Positions 45,299 to 57,328 of a stretch of 64,000 bases of DNA are shown here, one piece after another. The notes beneath the pieces are model-generated. The model did not search any database. It saw only the letters and a program-made list of their open reading frames with translations, and was not told the origin of the DNA. Numbering within the stretch: position 1 is the first letter of the stretch; every line of letters begins with the position of its first letter. The stretch comes from Dipetalonema caudispina (Eukaryota > Nematoda > Chromadorea > Rhabditida > Onchocercidae). The stretch lies in contig JABVXV010000029.1 of NCBI GenBank assembly GCA_013365325.1, forward strand, positions 124,001-188,000, written 5' to 3'. A program made the translations under genes and the position numbers.

Positions 45299-48017
45299 TT
45301 TATTCGATATAATTGACCAGAGAGGATGTAAAATTAAAATGATAAACTTCGGTTGATTCAGCTAAACAACAAAGAGTAGAAATGGTAATGAAGAAAGAAA
45401 TTAAAATTATAATTTCAACACTTACTTAATGAGATTATTCTGAGAATTTGCAGTGAATTATTTCGAATTACTCTTTCTTATTTGTTTTGACCTTTGAGGA
45501 ATTATTGACTTTTGAATTATTTTATTTTCGTTTGAAGAGGAAATGTAAATATGGATGAAGAATCATACATTAGCGTGAAGTGTTCGTTACGAGTCGGTAT
45601 CCTTTTACCTGCCGATATTTCAACTTCGCCGATATAATTAACAAGATGAAATGAGCATATTATACTGATTAATTCCCAAAAATAACGCAATAGAAAAACA
45701 AATTAGATAATTCCATCCTTCTTCTAGCAAATATTCTTCACGATCATATACTTTCAAAAAAATTCTTTTTTTTTTTTTTACTTCTAAAAAATTGTTAAAA
45801 AAAAAACAGTTTATGCAACAATTAATTAGAATTAAAAATTTGAAAATGATAAAGATAAGATTATTGTTTCTCTGTAATAACGGTGCAACTATTTTATATG
45901 ATCATTGATAATGTTATTTTAAATTTATCAAATGGTAGTTTAATACTTGAAAATGTTTAAAATTATCACTAAAATTAATTGATTATTTCAAATATCATTC
46001 ATATCATACTACACTTGTAAATATAATACATAATTTTTAGCATTATCCATGATAAAATAATGCACAAATGTGCAAACATGTTTTAGTGCAAGCAAATGTG
46101 CAACATATTTCCAGTGAAAAAATTGGAACGTATGGTTCAATGAATATGGAATAATAATAAAAAAAAAAAAAAAAGAATAATTAAACATTTTTGTGGGAAC
46201 AACAAAGTGGACAGGGCTCATTTGTTAGAGGAAAAGTTCGGAGGAAGGACAGTCGAAAAATGGCTATGTTAATGATCCTTTCTCCTATTTTTCTTCCTTC
46301 CTTTTTTTTTTTTTTTTTTTTTTTTTTGAAAATACTGAGAAAATAACCATTTGGTCAATGGTCCAATATCAATCACTACTTTGTGATTTTGTACTTTTCT
46401 AAAAAAAAAGAAAAAGATTCAAAAAAAAAAAAGAATTTAATAAATCTTTAAAAATTTATCAAAAAAAAAAATGTAATCTGAAACTTTTTTCTACAACTAT
46501 ATCCTTTTTCAATTTTACGCTGTACAAAATTGTTACTGTATGAAGTGAAACTTTATATATTAATAATAAATTTTAATTTACAAAAATTAATGAAATTTAA
46601 GAATTCTTTTTTTTTTTCCAAATAATTATTTTTAAAAGAGAGAGAGAAAAAAAAAGAGATATGTATCGAAAATTTTGAATTTGAGCAACAGAGATAGGAA
46701 TAATAGTAAGCAGAAATGGTACCTCTTAACCGTTATACCTCTCTGGTGAAGAATATAAAGAGTAGCACTTTATGCAAATAAGTTCCATTTCTTGGAAACA
46801 AGATCTTTTATATATATTATATTTTATGGCTTAATGAAGTTGTAAAAATTTTACAACAATCAAAAAGTTATTTGCCAATCTAATTCAGACCTTTTCTTGA
46901 TTATACTTGGCCTAAGTATCATAGGTGGAAAAGAAAAAGCCTAAATATTTTAAGGTGATGAAGAAGAAATACCGCCGTGTATCGGTAGAAAAAAAAAAAA
47001 AAAGAAAAAAAAACCGATTCAGTTATATTTTTCCTTTTCTCATATGCCGATAATGATAATTATCATAGCTATTTTAGTATATTGGAGCAATCCATCTAAA
47101 ATGTAATAAATCATTTTCGACCATTCGTCTAACAGTGAACATTTTTTTTTGAATATATCTATTGGATATACATTTTAAAGAAATGACTATGTGATCTATT
47201 TGAATCAATGCGGATACGTACAAAATAACTGACAAATCTTTTTCGTTTCTTTTTTGATGTTTTAATGATTGAATAGATCGTAAACTATGTTGTACAAATT
47301 CTACAACATTGTTGTCATTTGAAGCATTTCCAAATTGTTAAAAATTCTATTTTGATAAAACGATTTCATAATACAACAATGTTAATACAAAAAAGAAAAA
47401 AAAAATAAAGTTTTAACCTAACTTTTTTTTGGATTGTATATTAAATTTTTAAATTTATATGTATGCAAAAAAAAAAAAAAAAAAAGTTGTAAGGAATCAT
47501 AAAGTTTTCATAAAATTATATTTTATTAAGGAATTTAATTTAAATAAAAGTTGTGATAATTTAAGAAGGATTACAAGGAAGGAATCGTGAAATGTATAAA
47601 TAAAAGATATTATAAAAATAAAAGGTTACGGTATGGGTAAAAATGAGATGAACTGGCCAGAGGTGAACAATAATAAATATGAACAATCGGATTATATGAA
47701 TTGGATTAATGTTTGGAACTGGTTGACGGATACAGTTAGTAATGTAAACAAAAAAAAAAAGAAAAAAAAAATGCATAGTTCAAGTGGAATTTATCTTAAC
47801 CTATTCCTATTAATATAACATATTCCAAGAAGGGGAAAAAGAAAGAAAAAAAAAAGTAAAAATAAACATTTTTTATGCTTATCAAAGAATTGATTGTCTT
47901 TCTGATAATATTTATTACTCTTCAAAAATTTTTATTCTTACATTTCCTAATTTCTATTTCTATTTGTGATACTTTAGCAAGTCATGTGATACTTTAAATA
48001 AGATGCTAAAATATTCC

Positions 48018-48048
48018 ATTTGATAAATGATTTTATCATTTATCAAAT
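48018..48048. repeat. 13-bp perfect inverted repeat (hairpin)
   Basis: ATTTGATAAATGA at 48018-48030 and TCATTTATCAAAT at 48036-48048 with a 5-base loop. Its stem core shares ATTTGATAAAT with the hairpin at 59199-59238. Confidence 0.65.
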
Positions 48049-48700
48049 TTGTTAATAATAAGAAATAGACAAACATATAATTTTTCGGCATACAATCCGA
48101 AAAATTCTTAGCTTTGTGATTTAACATAATAGCAAAGATTATCGAATTTTGAAATGAGCCAAGTATTGATTAAATTTAGATAATAAGCTCAGTACTAATC
48201 TGATGAATTTTAAGTAAATTCAAATTAATCTGCTAAATTTGGATAATTTTGGCAATCTGAGAGTTAAAATGTCAAGGTGATTTAATAAATTTAGGTAGTA
48301 AAAATTAGAAAATACAGCAAAACAATTAAGCTATGGCATAGTTGAATGGAGAATGAAACAATTACATGGTTTCAGATAAAAAGGAAAAAAAAAAACTAAA
48401 AGAAGAATAATCAAATTTTAAAGAAATTAATTGATAGGGTAGTAAAAATTAAAATTCAATAAATTTTGCTTTCTTTTTTTTACTTCTCGAGAAAATTGCA
48501 AAAAAAAAAAAGAGTACTTTTGATATACAATTATAAATGCAATTAACACATAAGCTCGTAAGATTAATTAAACAAAATATGGACGAAATAAATAGGGCTT
48601 AAAAATAAAAAATGATAAGTATGACAAAATAAATTGAGTTCATCCATCTGCAACATACGACAAGTCACATTAAAATGACTTTGTATATATATATAGATAT

Positions 48701-48705
<5 letters not shown>

Positions 48706-48730
<25 letters not shown>
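48706..48730. repeat. (TG)n microsatellite
   Basis: Uninterrupted TG dinucleotides preceded by a short TATATA run. Simple repeat. Confidence 0.9.
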
Positions 48731-48731
<1 letters not shown>

Positions 48732-49078
48732 ACACCTTTTCAAAATGGTTGTAAATACAGTTTTCATGTAGTAAGCGATATGATCATAAATTATATGAAG
48801 GCGACAAATCCGAACGCATTAGAAAGGCGCCGATAGGATAAAAATAAATAATATCTATCCGACATTACTATTAGGCTACCGTCATCAATACAACTGCTAT
48901 TGCTATTGCTATTGCTATGTTATGTTATGTTGTGTTAATTTAAATTAGAATATGATGGAACAAGGATTAATTGAAGTTTCAATTAAATGATTGAATGATC
49001 GGATAAAGGAATGAATGGAAGCAGAAGATTCTATCCAAATGAAATGTAGGAAAATGATAGAGAAAATAAGCCATCTTT

Positions 49079-49275
49079 GAGATTCTTAGATGATTTCATC
49101 ATTTTGAGATTCTTAGATGATTCCATCATTTCAAGATTCCTCGATGATTTCATCATTCCAAGATTCTTCGATGATTTCATCATTTTGAGATTCTTCGATG
49201 ATTTCATCATTTCAAGATTCTTCGATGATTTCATCATTTTGAGATTCTTCGATGATTTCATCATTTTGAGATTCT
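49079..49275. repeat. 27-bp minisatellite, seven copies plus a partial
   Basis: Units of 27 bp starting GAGATTCTTAGATGATTT-like at 49079, 49106, 49133, 49160, 49187, 49214 and 49241, with a partial eighth. Copies differ at a few positions (TTA or TTC in the middle; TTTT or TTCA at the end). The period is nine codons, so both strands stay open: the plus strand reads repeats like RFLDDFII and the minus strand MMKSSKNLK. No splice or start context supports translation. Confidence 0.9.
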
Positions 49276-49565
49276 CATTAACAACAAGCTTTCAGTGCAA
49301 ATGTCCATAGGATATTAATTTTGTTTGAGAAGTGTTGGAGAAGAGGAAAAAAAAAGATAATAAATCGAAAATGTTTGCTTTGCTAAGTTTTAATAATACC
49401 ATTTTCATCGATAATATTTCGATTTGTTTGTTTGTTTTACATTTTGTTTATTTCTTTTTATCTCTTTTCTTTTTTTCCATTCATTTCGATTGCTTTTTTT
49501 CTATGTATATAGCATATTTATTTCAAAATTAATTTAAGATTTCATTTCAAGTTGGAGGAGATGTT

Positions 49566-49790
49566 GGGTCTTCGTTGATGGTTCAGTACGTAGTAGGTTA
49601 CTTTCAACAAAAAAGTCGATCCAAGTTCGACTCCCATAACTTGTGTCAGTGAGAAATGGTCAGTCAAGTTGACCGATTTGGTTCTCCCAGTGACGATAGA
49701 TTTGATCACAGACCTGTTCTGAGAGATAAGCCATGTTGATTGATGATCTCATCTGAGGGGTGCCAACAAGAATTATTTGGAGATTATATT
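49566..49790 (+). mobile_element. tRNA-like pol III promoter element, possible SINE head
   Basis: In an AT-rich desert, a GC-richer block of about 220 bp starts with TGGTTCAGTACG (49579-49590), which fits a tRNA A box. It continues with AGTTCGACTCC (49624-49634), which matches the B box GGTTCGANTCC at 10 of 11 positions. The A-to-B distance of 45 bases is that of a tRNA gene. The acceptor and T stems do not pair well, so this is not a working tRNA. The body downstream has a GGTCA...TGACC inverted repeat. No terminal poly-A tail or target duplication is obvious. A tRNA-derived SINE fragment is the best guess. Confidence 0.35.
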
Positions 49791-50681
49791 ATTGAAGAGA
49801 AGAAGAAAGGAGTTGATCCGGATATATGTATATGTTCTTTTCCTAATTCGAATGGACGATAATGTTGGTCAAGGCAAATATTTTGAAATGGTCATTATGT
49901 TATGCCCTAAGGACAATTGATGTAAATGTCCACACAGTTTATGCAAAAATTTTAGACAAAAAAAAAAAAGACTAAATTATACAACTAAACAGAGTACAAC
50001 AGAAGTATTAGTAAATTGTAAGGTGAAGAAAGAAATAAATGATACTAGCAATAAACGTAATCATGGGATGATTTTTAAAAAGATTCACAACCTAATGAAA
50101 GGTTAAAGGGTAATTATGCTTATATTATATTACAAATCTCCTCTGTTACTACCCGAAAAGGTTACTGGGATCATTTTGGCTTGAATAGTTGAGCTTATCA
50201 CCGATTGTATGATGGTAATTTGTCAGTATAATGCAAATTATTTAACAATAAAATTTCAAATATATTTGAAGCAGTAGACAAAATAAAGAAGTACACCGAG
50301 ATATCCTAGATAGAGCAGGACACATCGCAAGATTGAGCAAAAATATATGTATCTGTATAGTTCAAAGGTAACAGTACGAGTATTACTTAGCTAAGATGAT
50401 TCAAATCTCAAATAAATGATTCACGTTGACACGTAGAAATCAAGAATTACCTTTTGTTGCATCATGATGATAGCAATATTGTTAATGAATGATATCATAA
50501 ATGTTATTTATTATTTATGAATAATGTCACATTTTATGACCATCGAAATGAGAAAAATGATCGGGGAGAACTGCAGAAAAATTTCGAATCCTTTTTTTAG
50601 CCTTCAAGAATTGCCACGGATAAGCGGTAATTCATGATATTTAATTATCAATGTACATATCATAATAGTCTTTCCTTCTTT

Positions 50682-52017
50682 TCAGTTGTCTTCATCTTCA
50701 ATATCATGAAACAAAACATGACGTTTTGACGAAATTCCCTCATCTGATGTAATTTCAACAGCTGGCATATGTGGATGATCATCTACTTTCGTCATCATTA
50801 CCACGTTTACTTCAGGTAAAGCAAATGTATCATTATTGTAGGATGAAGCATGAATTAGAACCAATATTATACTAATTCCTGGAAAAAGAAAAAATTGTCT
50901 TGTAAGTTTTTTTTCCAGGAATGAAAAATATTAAATTGTCTATCTGTTAATTAAGGGTGAATGAAATATTTGGAGCAAATGGAAGATTAAGATAGTGCTA
51001 CTGTTAGATAAGTTTAAGTGGAAAGTTCACTTAAGTCAATTTTAGGACTTTTTTTTGAACTCAATGTAAGGTCAACAAACCCATTGCGCAGTAAAGAATA
51101 TACCCAACTTCGGCATAAATAAACAATGGTAAAGTTATAAATATTGCCACAACGTACAAAATCCAAACAGGAATCTGAAAAAATTCTGAAGTTTTTTATT
51201 TTGTTAACTTTAAGTGTGAAGAAGAATATTTATAAAAGTATTGCTTTAAATAGCTAAAACACTTAAAATTTTAAATTTGAGATAAATTTTTTAATATGGT
51301 TGTTAGTGTTATTGTTTTATACATATCAATATATATTGTGTGTTTTTCTTTGATCATTTAATTAAGTATTCTTTCAATTATACAAATAGATTAAGTTGTT
51401 ATTTCATGAAATTGAAAAGTTGAAAAACAAAAATTATATAATTAAAAAAATAATAGAAAATAAAAATGAAAATGTATAATTCAAACCTCTTCAGTACCAA
51501 TTTTGATCGGTCCATTTCTAGTTTTCGTGTAAATAAAATACACTAAAATTCCAAGCAGAATGGAAGATAGCAATAGCCAAAATGATGTTATTATAGCACA
51601 AATCTAAAATAATAATTAATTTTCTTATCATTTAATATTTGCTAATTAAGAAATGAATGTAATAAGACAAACCATTAAAATAGCACTGATAACAGCATAA
51701 TTTGCCATAAATTGGTTAAAATTCTTCTTCATTCTTGTAATATATTCATTGGTGCTTGATGGAAAGCCAAATTGAGAAAATCGAAAGAATTCAGACCATG
51801 GCTATAAATGATTCAAAAAGTAATTAATTAAATTTTTAATTTTATTATTATAACATTTCAAAGGAATCGCTATAGGCCTGAGCATTACCTGCCTATTTTG
51901 TCATTCATATTTAAATATTACCTTAACAGCTTTACTCCATGCTCGGATATCATGAAAAGCTCGAAGATTTGTGGCACATTGTACATCTCGAGAATCTTCG
52001 CCTGCATCTTCGCTCAT
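50682..52017 (-). CDS. PRA1/PRAF family membrane protein (prenylated Rab acceptor, ARL6IP5/JWA-like)
   Basis: Five minus-strand exons: 51922-52017, 51673-51801, 51487-51603, 51081-51174 and 50682-50878. They encode 210 residues. The N-terminus is acidic (SEDAGEDSRD). PWSEFFRFSQFGFPSS marks the start of the PRA1 domain. NFNQFMANYAVISAIL leads into the first pair of hydrophobic segments. A hydrophilic loop (TKTRNGPIKIGTEE) separates them from the second pair. The second pair ends in GISIILVLIHASSYN, matching the FIHAS motif of PRAF3. The long cytosolic tail is acidic and ends in DIEDEDN. PRA1 proteins sit in ER/Golgi membranes and affect Rab trafficking and glutamate transporter traffic. The ATG follows TTTTGTTGTAG by four bases, which supports a trans-spliced start here. 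A second possible first exon lies 5.2 kb upstream (57262-57328). Confidence 0.9.
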
Positions 52018-52936
52018 CACGTCTACAACAAAATTGTTTGAGTTGGAATAAACGAAATTGTTGTTGTTTTGGTAACAAAAAAGAAAAGAAGAAAACTTTG
52101 TTTGAAAAATAAGCAAAAGTTTTTTTTTTTTTTTCCTCTTGCAGTAAAAGCAAACGATAGGAACAGTGCTTCTTTTAACTTCATGAAATAATTTTAATTT
52201 TCAATAATTTAGAATTATTGAAGAATTTTTTCATTTTGGAGAAGTTCAAAGCTAGAAAACATCTGCAAATGTTATTTCAATTTAACATTGAGTTTTTTTA
52301 AACTGACAAAAAGGAATGACCAACTTGAAGATAACTATGTTATGATTCATATTTCATTATAACTACTTCAGAATACAAGCTTTCCGGAATGGAACAATCA
52401 TAGATGAGGATATATAAGAAATGATATCACAAGAAACAGATCAACTGATATACTCATAATTAAGTATTTCTAAACGCAAAAATTAAAATCTGCAGAGAAA
52501 CTTACCAATTAACAATTACACTTAAAACGTATTAAAATTACTGGTATGCCTAATTTTAGTGAAGCATATTTATGGCAGATTTAATTATTTGCTAATAAAT
52601 AATTTTAAGACGATGAATAACTCACTTTTAAATTTCATTCTTACTTTAATTGATGATGAAAGTCAGTGAACGGATGAGTTGGATGATTTAAAATGAATTT
52701 AACGAATTTCTGAAGTATGAAATGTTGAAATGCAAGCAACAATATTGCTATTACTGCTTGCTTGGTTTAAAAATTTGCTAAAATGAAAAAGCAAAGATGG
52801 AACCAATTTCAACTGCTTTTATGAGTTTTTCCTCGTAAATTCTTTTATGAACTCTGCACTTGAACTTTTATGTATCTCCACTTGTTTGTTATATTCTATT
52901 GTACGTCACTACACTTGCATATATCTTAGATATGTA

Positions 52937-52985
52937 TGTAAATAGGCCTATGATTCTCTATCACAGGACCATAGGCTTATTTACA
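52937..52985. repeat. Inverted repeat with 16-bp arms
   Basis: TGTAAATAGGCCTATG at 52937-52952 pairs with CATAGGCTTATTTACA at 52970-52985 with one mismatch; weaker pairing extends a few bases further. The 17-base centre reads ATTCTCTATCACAGGAC. It could be a tiny palindromic element or a structured RNA; nothing decides between these. Confidence 0.6.
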
Positions 52986-53894
52986 CACATTATGACAAAT
53001 AAGGTTTGCACAACAGCTTATTCAGGTAACACTTAACGGGATTTGAATAATATCTTTATTAATTGGTGATTGAAAAAATGAATAAATTATTAATCTTATC
53101 GTGTAATGAAATTTTGTATCTTACATGATATGAGTGTTAATACTTTTTAATTTTAATGATTTCAAATGATTATATTTGCAATAGATTAAATAGAATCTAC
53201 AAAATAAAGTTGTTAAAGTTTATTTTAAGGACGATCTAATCTTAAACAAATAATTTGGATTATTTTTAAAAGATCTAACTTTAAACAGATAATTTTGGTT
53301 ATTCATGAAAGTTATAATTGATTTAATGATTGTTGAATGAAAAGAAAAGTTTCGCCTGAATTACTTTTGTTTTATGATGGAAGTTTCTTGAAAGAAAAGC
53401 AATTTTTACTCCAAACTAATTAGTTTAAAGATTATCGATCTTTATAATCAAATTTCATCCTGGTTAATAAAACAACATTTCATTTCATCGATATCATGTT
53501 TTAAAAGGAAATGATAAATTGAATTGGAAACGACAAATGATGGAACGATGAACGATTTAATGAATGAACTGTCAAGGACGAAAATGTTGAAATTTCAATG
53601 CATCAGATTAGATAATAATAATAAGTGAGAAAGAAAGGAAGTCCGCTAGAAATGATTTCACTATAATTAATTTGAAGATGAAAAAATTATGATTGAAGTA
53701 TTACTAATGGCAAAACTGTTGGGCAGTCATTTGTGATTAAAAGTTTAATCATTCAATCAATGGTTTTTCAACGATAAAGATTATGAATTGGATATAAACT
53801 GGTTGAGAAATAACTATATCACGAATTTATATCTATCTTTCGTAGAGAATCACCTATACCACCAATACCACCACTACTAGTAGTAGACGTTAGT

Positions 53895-54010
53895 ATTCAG
53901 AAACCACGAAAACAAAGGAGACTTCGATATTCAGAAACCACTATCACAATGGATTTTAGTGTTCAGAAACCACGATAACAAAAGAGACTTCAATATTCAA
54001 AAAGCACCAC
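53895..54010. repeat. 34/32-bp degenerate tandem repeat, about 3.5 copies
   Basis: ATTCAGAAACCAC-type units start at 53895, 53929, 53961 and 53995. Units 1 and 3 (with the AACAAAGGAGACTTCGAT-like end) are closest, so the higher-order period is 66 bp. Preceded by a CACTACTAGTAGTAG simple tract. Confidence 0.7.
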
Positions 54011-55367
54011 CATTGCTAACTTATCATTATCATGAATCAAAAATTGAAAGATTTCTGAATGCTAAAATCTAACGTGAAGTTTTGGAACTTTTGTTGAAAT
54101 AAGATAGTCTGTTTACTAAAAAAAAGTTCGTTGCATTAAAATTCTTTCTCTCTCTCTCAAAAAAAAAAAAAACCTACCATTCCTATTTGCATAAACATAC
54201 TTTGATCTCATCCATTTTATTTCTTCTTACCTCATAAGGTTTATGCAAATTTTATAACATTAATGTATCACATTATACATCATCTTCTCAAACTATTCCA
54301 ATATACTGTTAAGAAGTATGTAAAATTCAGTTTCTTTCTTGTAAGATGGATCAAAAAAGCGGTAACATTTTGAGATCAGAGAAAACAAACAAAAGCGAAA
54401 TTAAGACCAATAAACCATTTGAAAAAATAAAATTGGAAAACAAAGATTAAGGGAACTAATAATTACTTACTGAAAAGAAGACTAAATTTGTATCACATGA
54501 GTTAATGAATAATATCATTTGATGATGTGATTGTTGTAAATTTCAAAATTAAAAAGAAATATATAAACGGGGGAGGAGTGAAATTTTAAAATGAAAACCA
54601 AATTTATAACTGGTTTACTGAAGCGAAACGAATCAATGAACAATCAATGATAATAATGCAGACATTATTTAATTTGATATTATGATCAATATTAAGCTTG
54701 ATAGCGATCATGAGGTATTAATATAGGAATTTTACAATCTTCACCTTCCTAAGCTTCTGATTCTTCGTTTCTCCATTCCTAATCTTCTTCTAATCATAAT
54801 TAATTTATAGCCGATATATTCCATATATCAATTTATTTCATTCTATGTAATAATCATTTATATTTTCATAGTTAAATTTGAAATCTTCTAAGGATAAATT
54901 CAAATTTTATCTTTCAGGTACTGAAAAATTGAATCATGTTCTTTGATTACGACTGATTTGATAATATCATTACTTGCATATCTTTTTTGATATAACCAGT
55001 TTCGAGCTTTATGCTATCTAATAAATTAACGTAAGCTATTACAAACTTAACAACCATACTCTCATCGTTCGTATCGTATTCAACAATGTTGAATTATGAA
55101 TGGCTCTTCTGACTCTATTATTCTTCTACGCTTAATATTTATTTTGGTAAACGATTGATCTGATTTCTTCATTTGACATATTTCTTCATGTTTTGTCTTA
55201 ACAATTATCTTTCAGCAGGAAAATATATCAATCTAAAATCGATGAACTTTGTCATATTCGTCAACGTTTTGCTTAGACTTCGATATAGATATTCCAAGAA
55301 GTTTTGTAGCAAAAATTCCTTCAAATCTTTGATCATCAATCTTTCCAATTTGGTTGGATGTTGATTT

Positions 55368-55388
55368 GTTGTTGTTGTTGTTGTTGTT
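55368..55388. repeat. (GTT)n microsatellite
   Basis: Seven GTT units. Simple repeat. Confidence 0.85.
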
Positions 55389-55863
55389 ATATTCTAAACA
55401 AAACAAAATTGTTGAAATCCATTTCCCGCTGTTTATTGTATTATTTTCCATTGTTTTCAATAATTATAAATCTTTTTTTTTTTTTTTTTTTAAATCCATT
55501 TTCTTGTAAATTTATCTTTAATTAACTAATTCTAAATCATATTAGACTTTTATTTGCTGAACTTATGAGAATAAATGCAAATTGCTGTAAAATCTATTTG
55601 TATGGAAAAAAATATTATATCGAAGTGAAATGGAATTGAAAGATTTACACTATTTTTTCTTTTTTTCAATTACCATCATTAACTTCTTTTTATTTTTTCC
55701 TGTTTTTACAAAATAGCTGCTTTCGTTTTCCCTTTTAGCTTTAGCTTTTACACTCTACCAATAATTTCAACAATATTCACACCTATTTGCCGTGTAAAAA
55801 TTTCTAATCTTCTCATAACTAACCGTTCAATTCTCTTCTAGCATTGATGCCAATGGAAAAAAA

Positions 55864-55866
<3 letters not shown>

Positions 55867-55895
<29 letters not shown>
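55867..55895. repeat. (AG)n microsatellite
   Basis: About fourteen AG units followed by purine-rich sequence. Simple repeat. Confidence 0.9.
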
Positions 55896-55902
<7 letters not shown>

Positions 55903-56613
55903 GAAAAAGAAAGAGAAGAATTGAAAAACTTCAACATGTTGCAGTTCTTGCAATAATGTCTTTTTGCAGATCATCAGAATTACTGCATTTTATTCAAACT
56001 TTTCCACTCATTTATTCCATCAATTCCATTTTCATTTATGGATTATTTGGAAGGAAAGAAATAATTTAAAACATAAATTTAAGTATTGTGAATAATCGAA
56101 AATTCCGTTAACCCGAAAATGAAACAATAATTTGTGCCAAATATACTGCTCAATAATCCTCATATTTTGATAGTTGATATCCATTTCAATAGACTTATTA
56201 AACTTTGTTGCAAATAATCTCGCCTGAATTTCCACATTATTAGTGTCGCATATAATTTTTGATCTCGAACAGATATCAATTATCGAAAGGCAAAATGATA
56301 CTTTACTGGAAGAATTTTATGATACAATCATAGCATTTTCTACTTTCCTCTTCTCTCATTCATCATCTTCCTATATCCCATAATATTTATCATGTATATA
56401 ATATCCAGTTCATCTTTACAGTTTAGTTAAAATTTATGATACATGGAATATGCACACAGAATTTAACTATTTATGATCAATTTAATTTCACTAATTATTC
56501 AAATAATTGCAGTAGTAGTAGTAGTAGGAATAGGAGTAATGAAGTTGATTGGTAGAGTAACTAAACTGACTTCATATCTCATCTGATCTTCTTACTAGAT
56601 ATCTTACTAACAT

Positions 56614-56617
<4 letters not shown>

Positions 56618-56648
<31 letters not shown>

Positions 56649-56662
56649 AACACACACATACA

Positions 56663-56693
<31 letters not shown>
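56618..56693. repeat. Compound (AT)n-(CA)n microsatellite
   Basis: AT dinucleotides at 56618-56645 followed, after GCAAA, by CA dinucleotides to 56693 with two ATA interruptions. Confidence 0.9.
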
Positions 56694-57261
56694 GGATAGA
56701 AGAGATATTCCACATAGAAAGTAATTGAAGTGGAATAAATTCAGCAATGATTTAGATTAAACTTCACAAATATCCATGAACTATTTCTAGATTTATGAAG
56801 TTAATGATGAATCCATTGTGAAGTTGATGTTAATATCGAATATGAATGTTGAATTTTGAAGAAATGTTAATAAAATGAAATAAATACCTTCTCAATTCAT
56901 CCATTTCACTATTTAATTTTCATTTCCTTCTGAATCATTTCATAAATTTGGAAGATATTTTTTGGAGCTATTTTTTGGTTTTAAGTTTTGCATCATTAAT
57001 GAATAATTCCAATTCATTCAAATAACGAAAAAGAAAAAAAGTGTACCAAAAACTATCAGAATGATCCTGATCCAAGGATAGGATTCAAACAACTTTAGGT
57101 TAAGGTAGTTTTAAATTTACATTCAAGTAATATGATTTAAAAACTATTTTAACAATGACGAATAATAATAATAACTATGGCTGATATGATGAAAAGCCAT
57201 CATCGTTCAATGCAATTCCATTTTTTATTTTTGTCTAAATTTCATCCGGAAATGAACTTAC

Positions 57262-57328
57262 CTTGCAAATAATCAGATTGCGATGATCTAGGCTGAATAA
57301 CAATAATTGCTTTCTGATCTTGCATCAT
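57262..57328 (-). CDS. Possible remote alternative first exon of the PRA1 gene
   Basis: On the minus strand, ATGATG at 57328 opens 22 codons (MMQDQKAIIVIQPRSSQSDY, then LQ) and ends with a consensus donor CAAG/GTAAGTTC. The leftover base matches the acceptor at 52020-52022 (TTTTGTTGTAG), so splicing would read Gln-Asp-Val into the Met of the PRA1 model. An ATTAG acceptor-like site lies just upstream of the ATG. The peptide has no recognised motif. The phase match has a one-in-three chance of arising randomly, and the intron would be 5.2 kb. Confidence 0.3.

Larger units (their letters stand above)
45299..50681. other. Intergenic desert with simple repeats, a minisatellite and a tRNA-like element
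   Basis: About 5.4 kb between the candidate peptide gene and the 3' end of the PRA1 gene. It is mostly AT-rich with many A/T homopolymers (for example 46304-46327, 47468-47484). Named elements are listed separately. Short ORFs here (for example 47633-47818, 49332-49532) are made of homopolymer translations and are not supported. Confidence 0.5.
52018..57261. other. AT-rich region upstream of (or first intron of) the PRA1 gene
   Basis: About 5.2 kb with no exon that I can support. Contains a near-perfect hairpin (52937-52985), a 34-bp repeat cluster (53895-54010) and several microsatellites. If the remote first exon is real, this is one large intron. Confidence 0.45.

Noticed and set aside
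47561..47818. Overlapping ORFs of 71 and 61 codons on opposite strands
   Set aside because: Both depend on poly-A/poly-T runs (KKKK or FFFF) and have no splice context.
49031..49310. Two 77-codon repeat ORFs on opposite strands
   Set aside because: They arise because the 27-bp minisatellite period is a multiple of three; called as a repeat, not as genes.
49566..49640. Functional tRNA gene
   Set aside because: A and B boxes fit, but acceptor and T stems do not pair and no clear anticodon stem forms.
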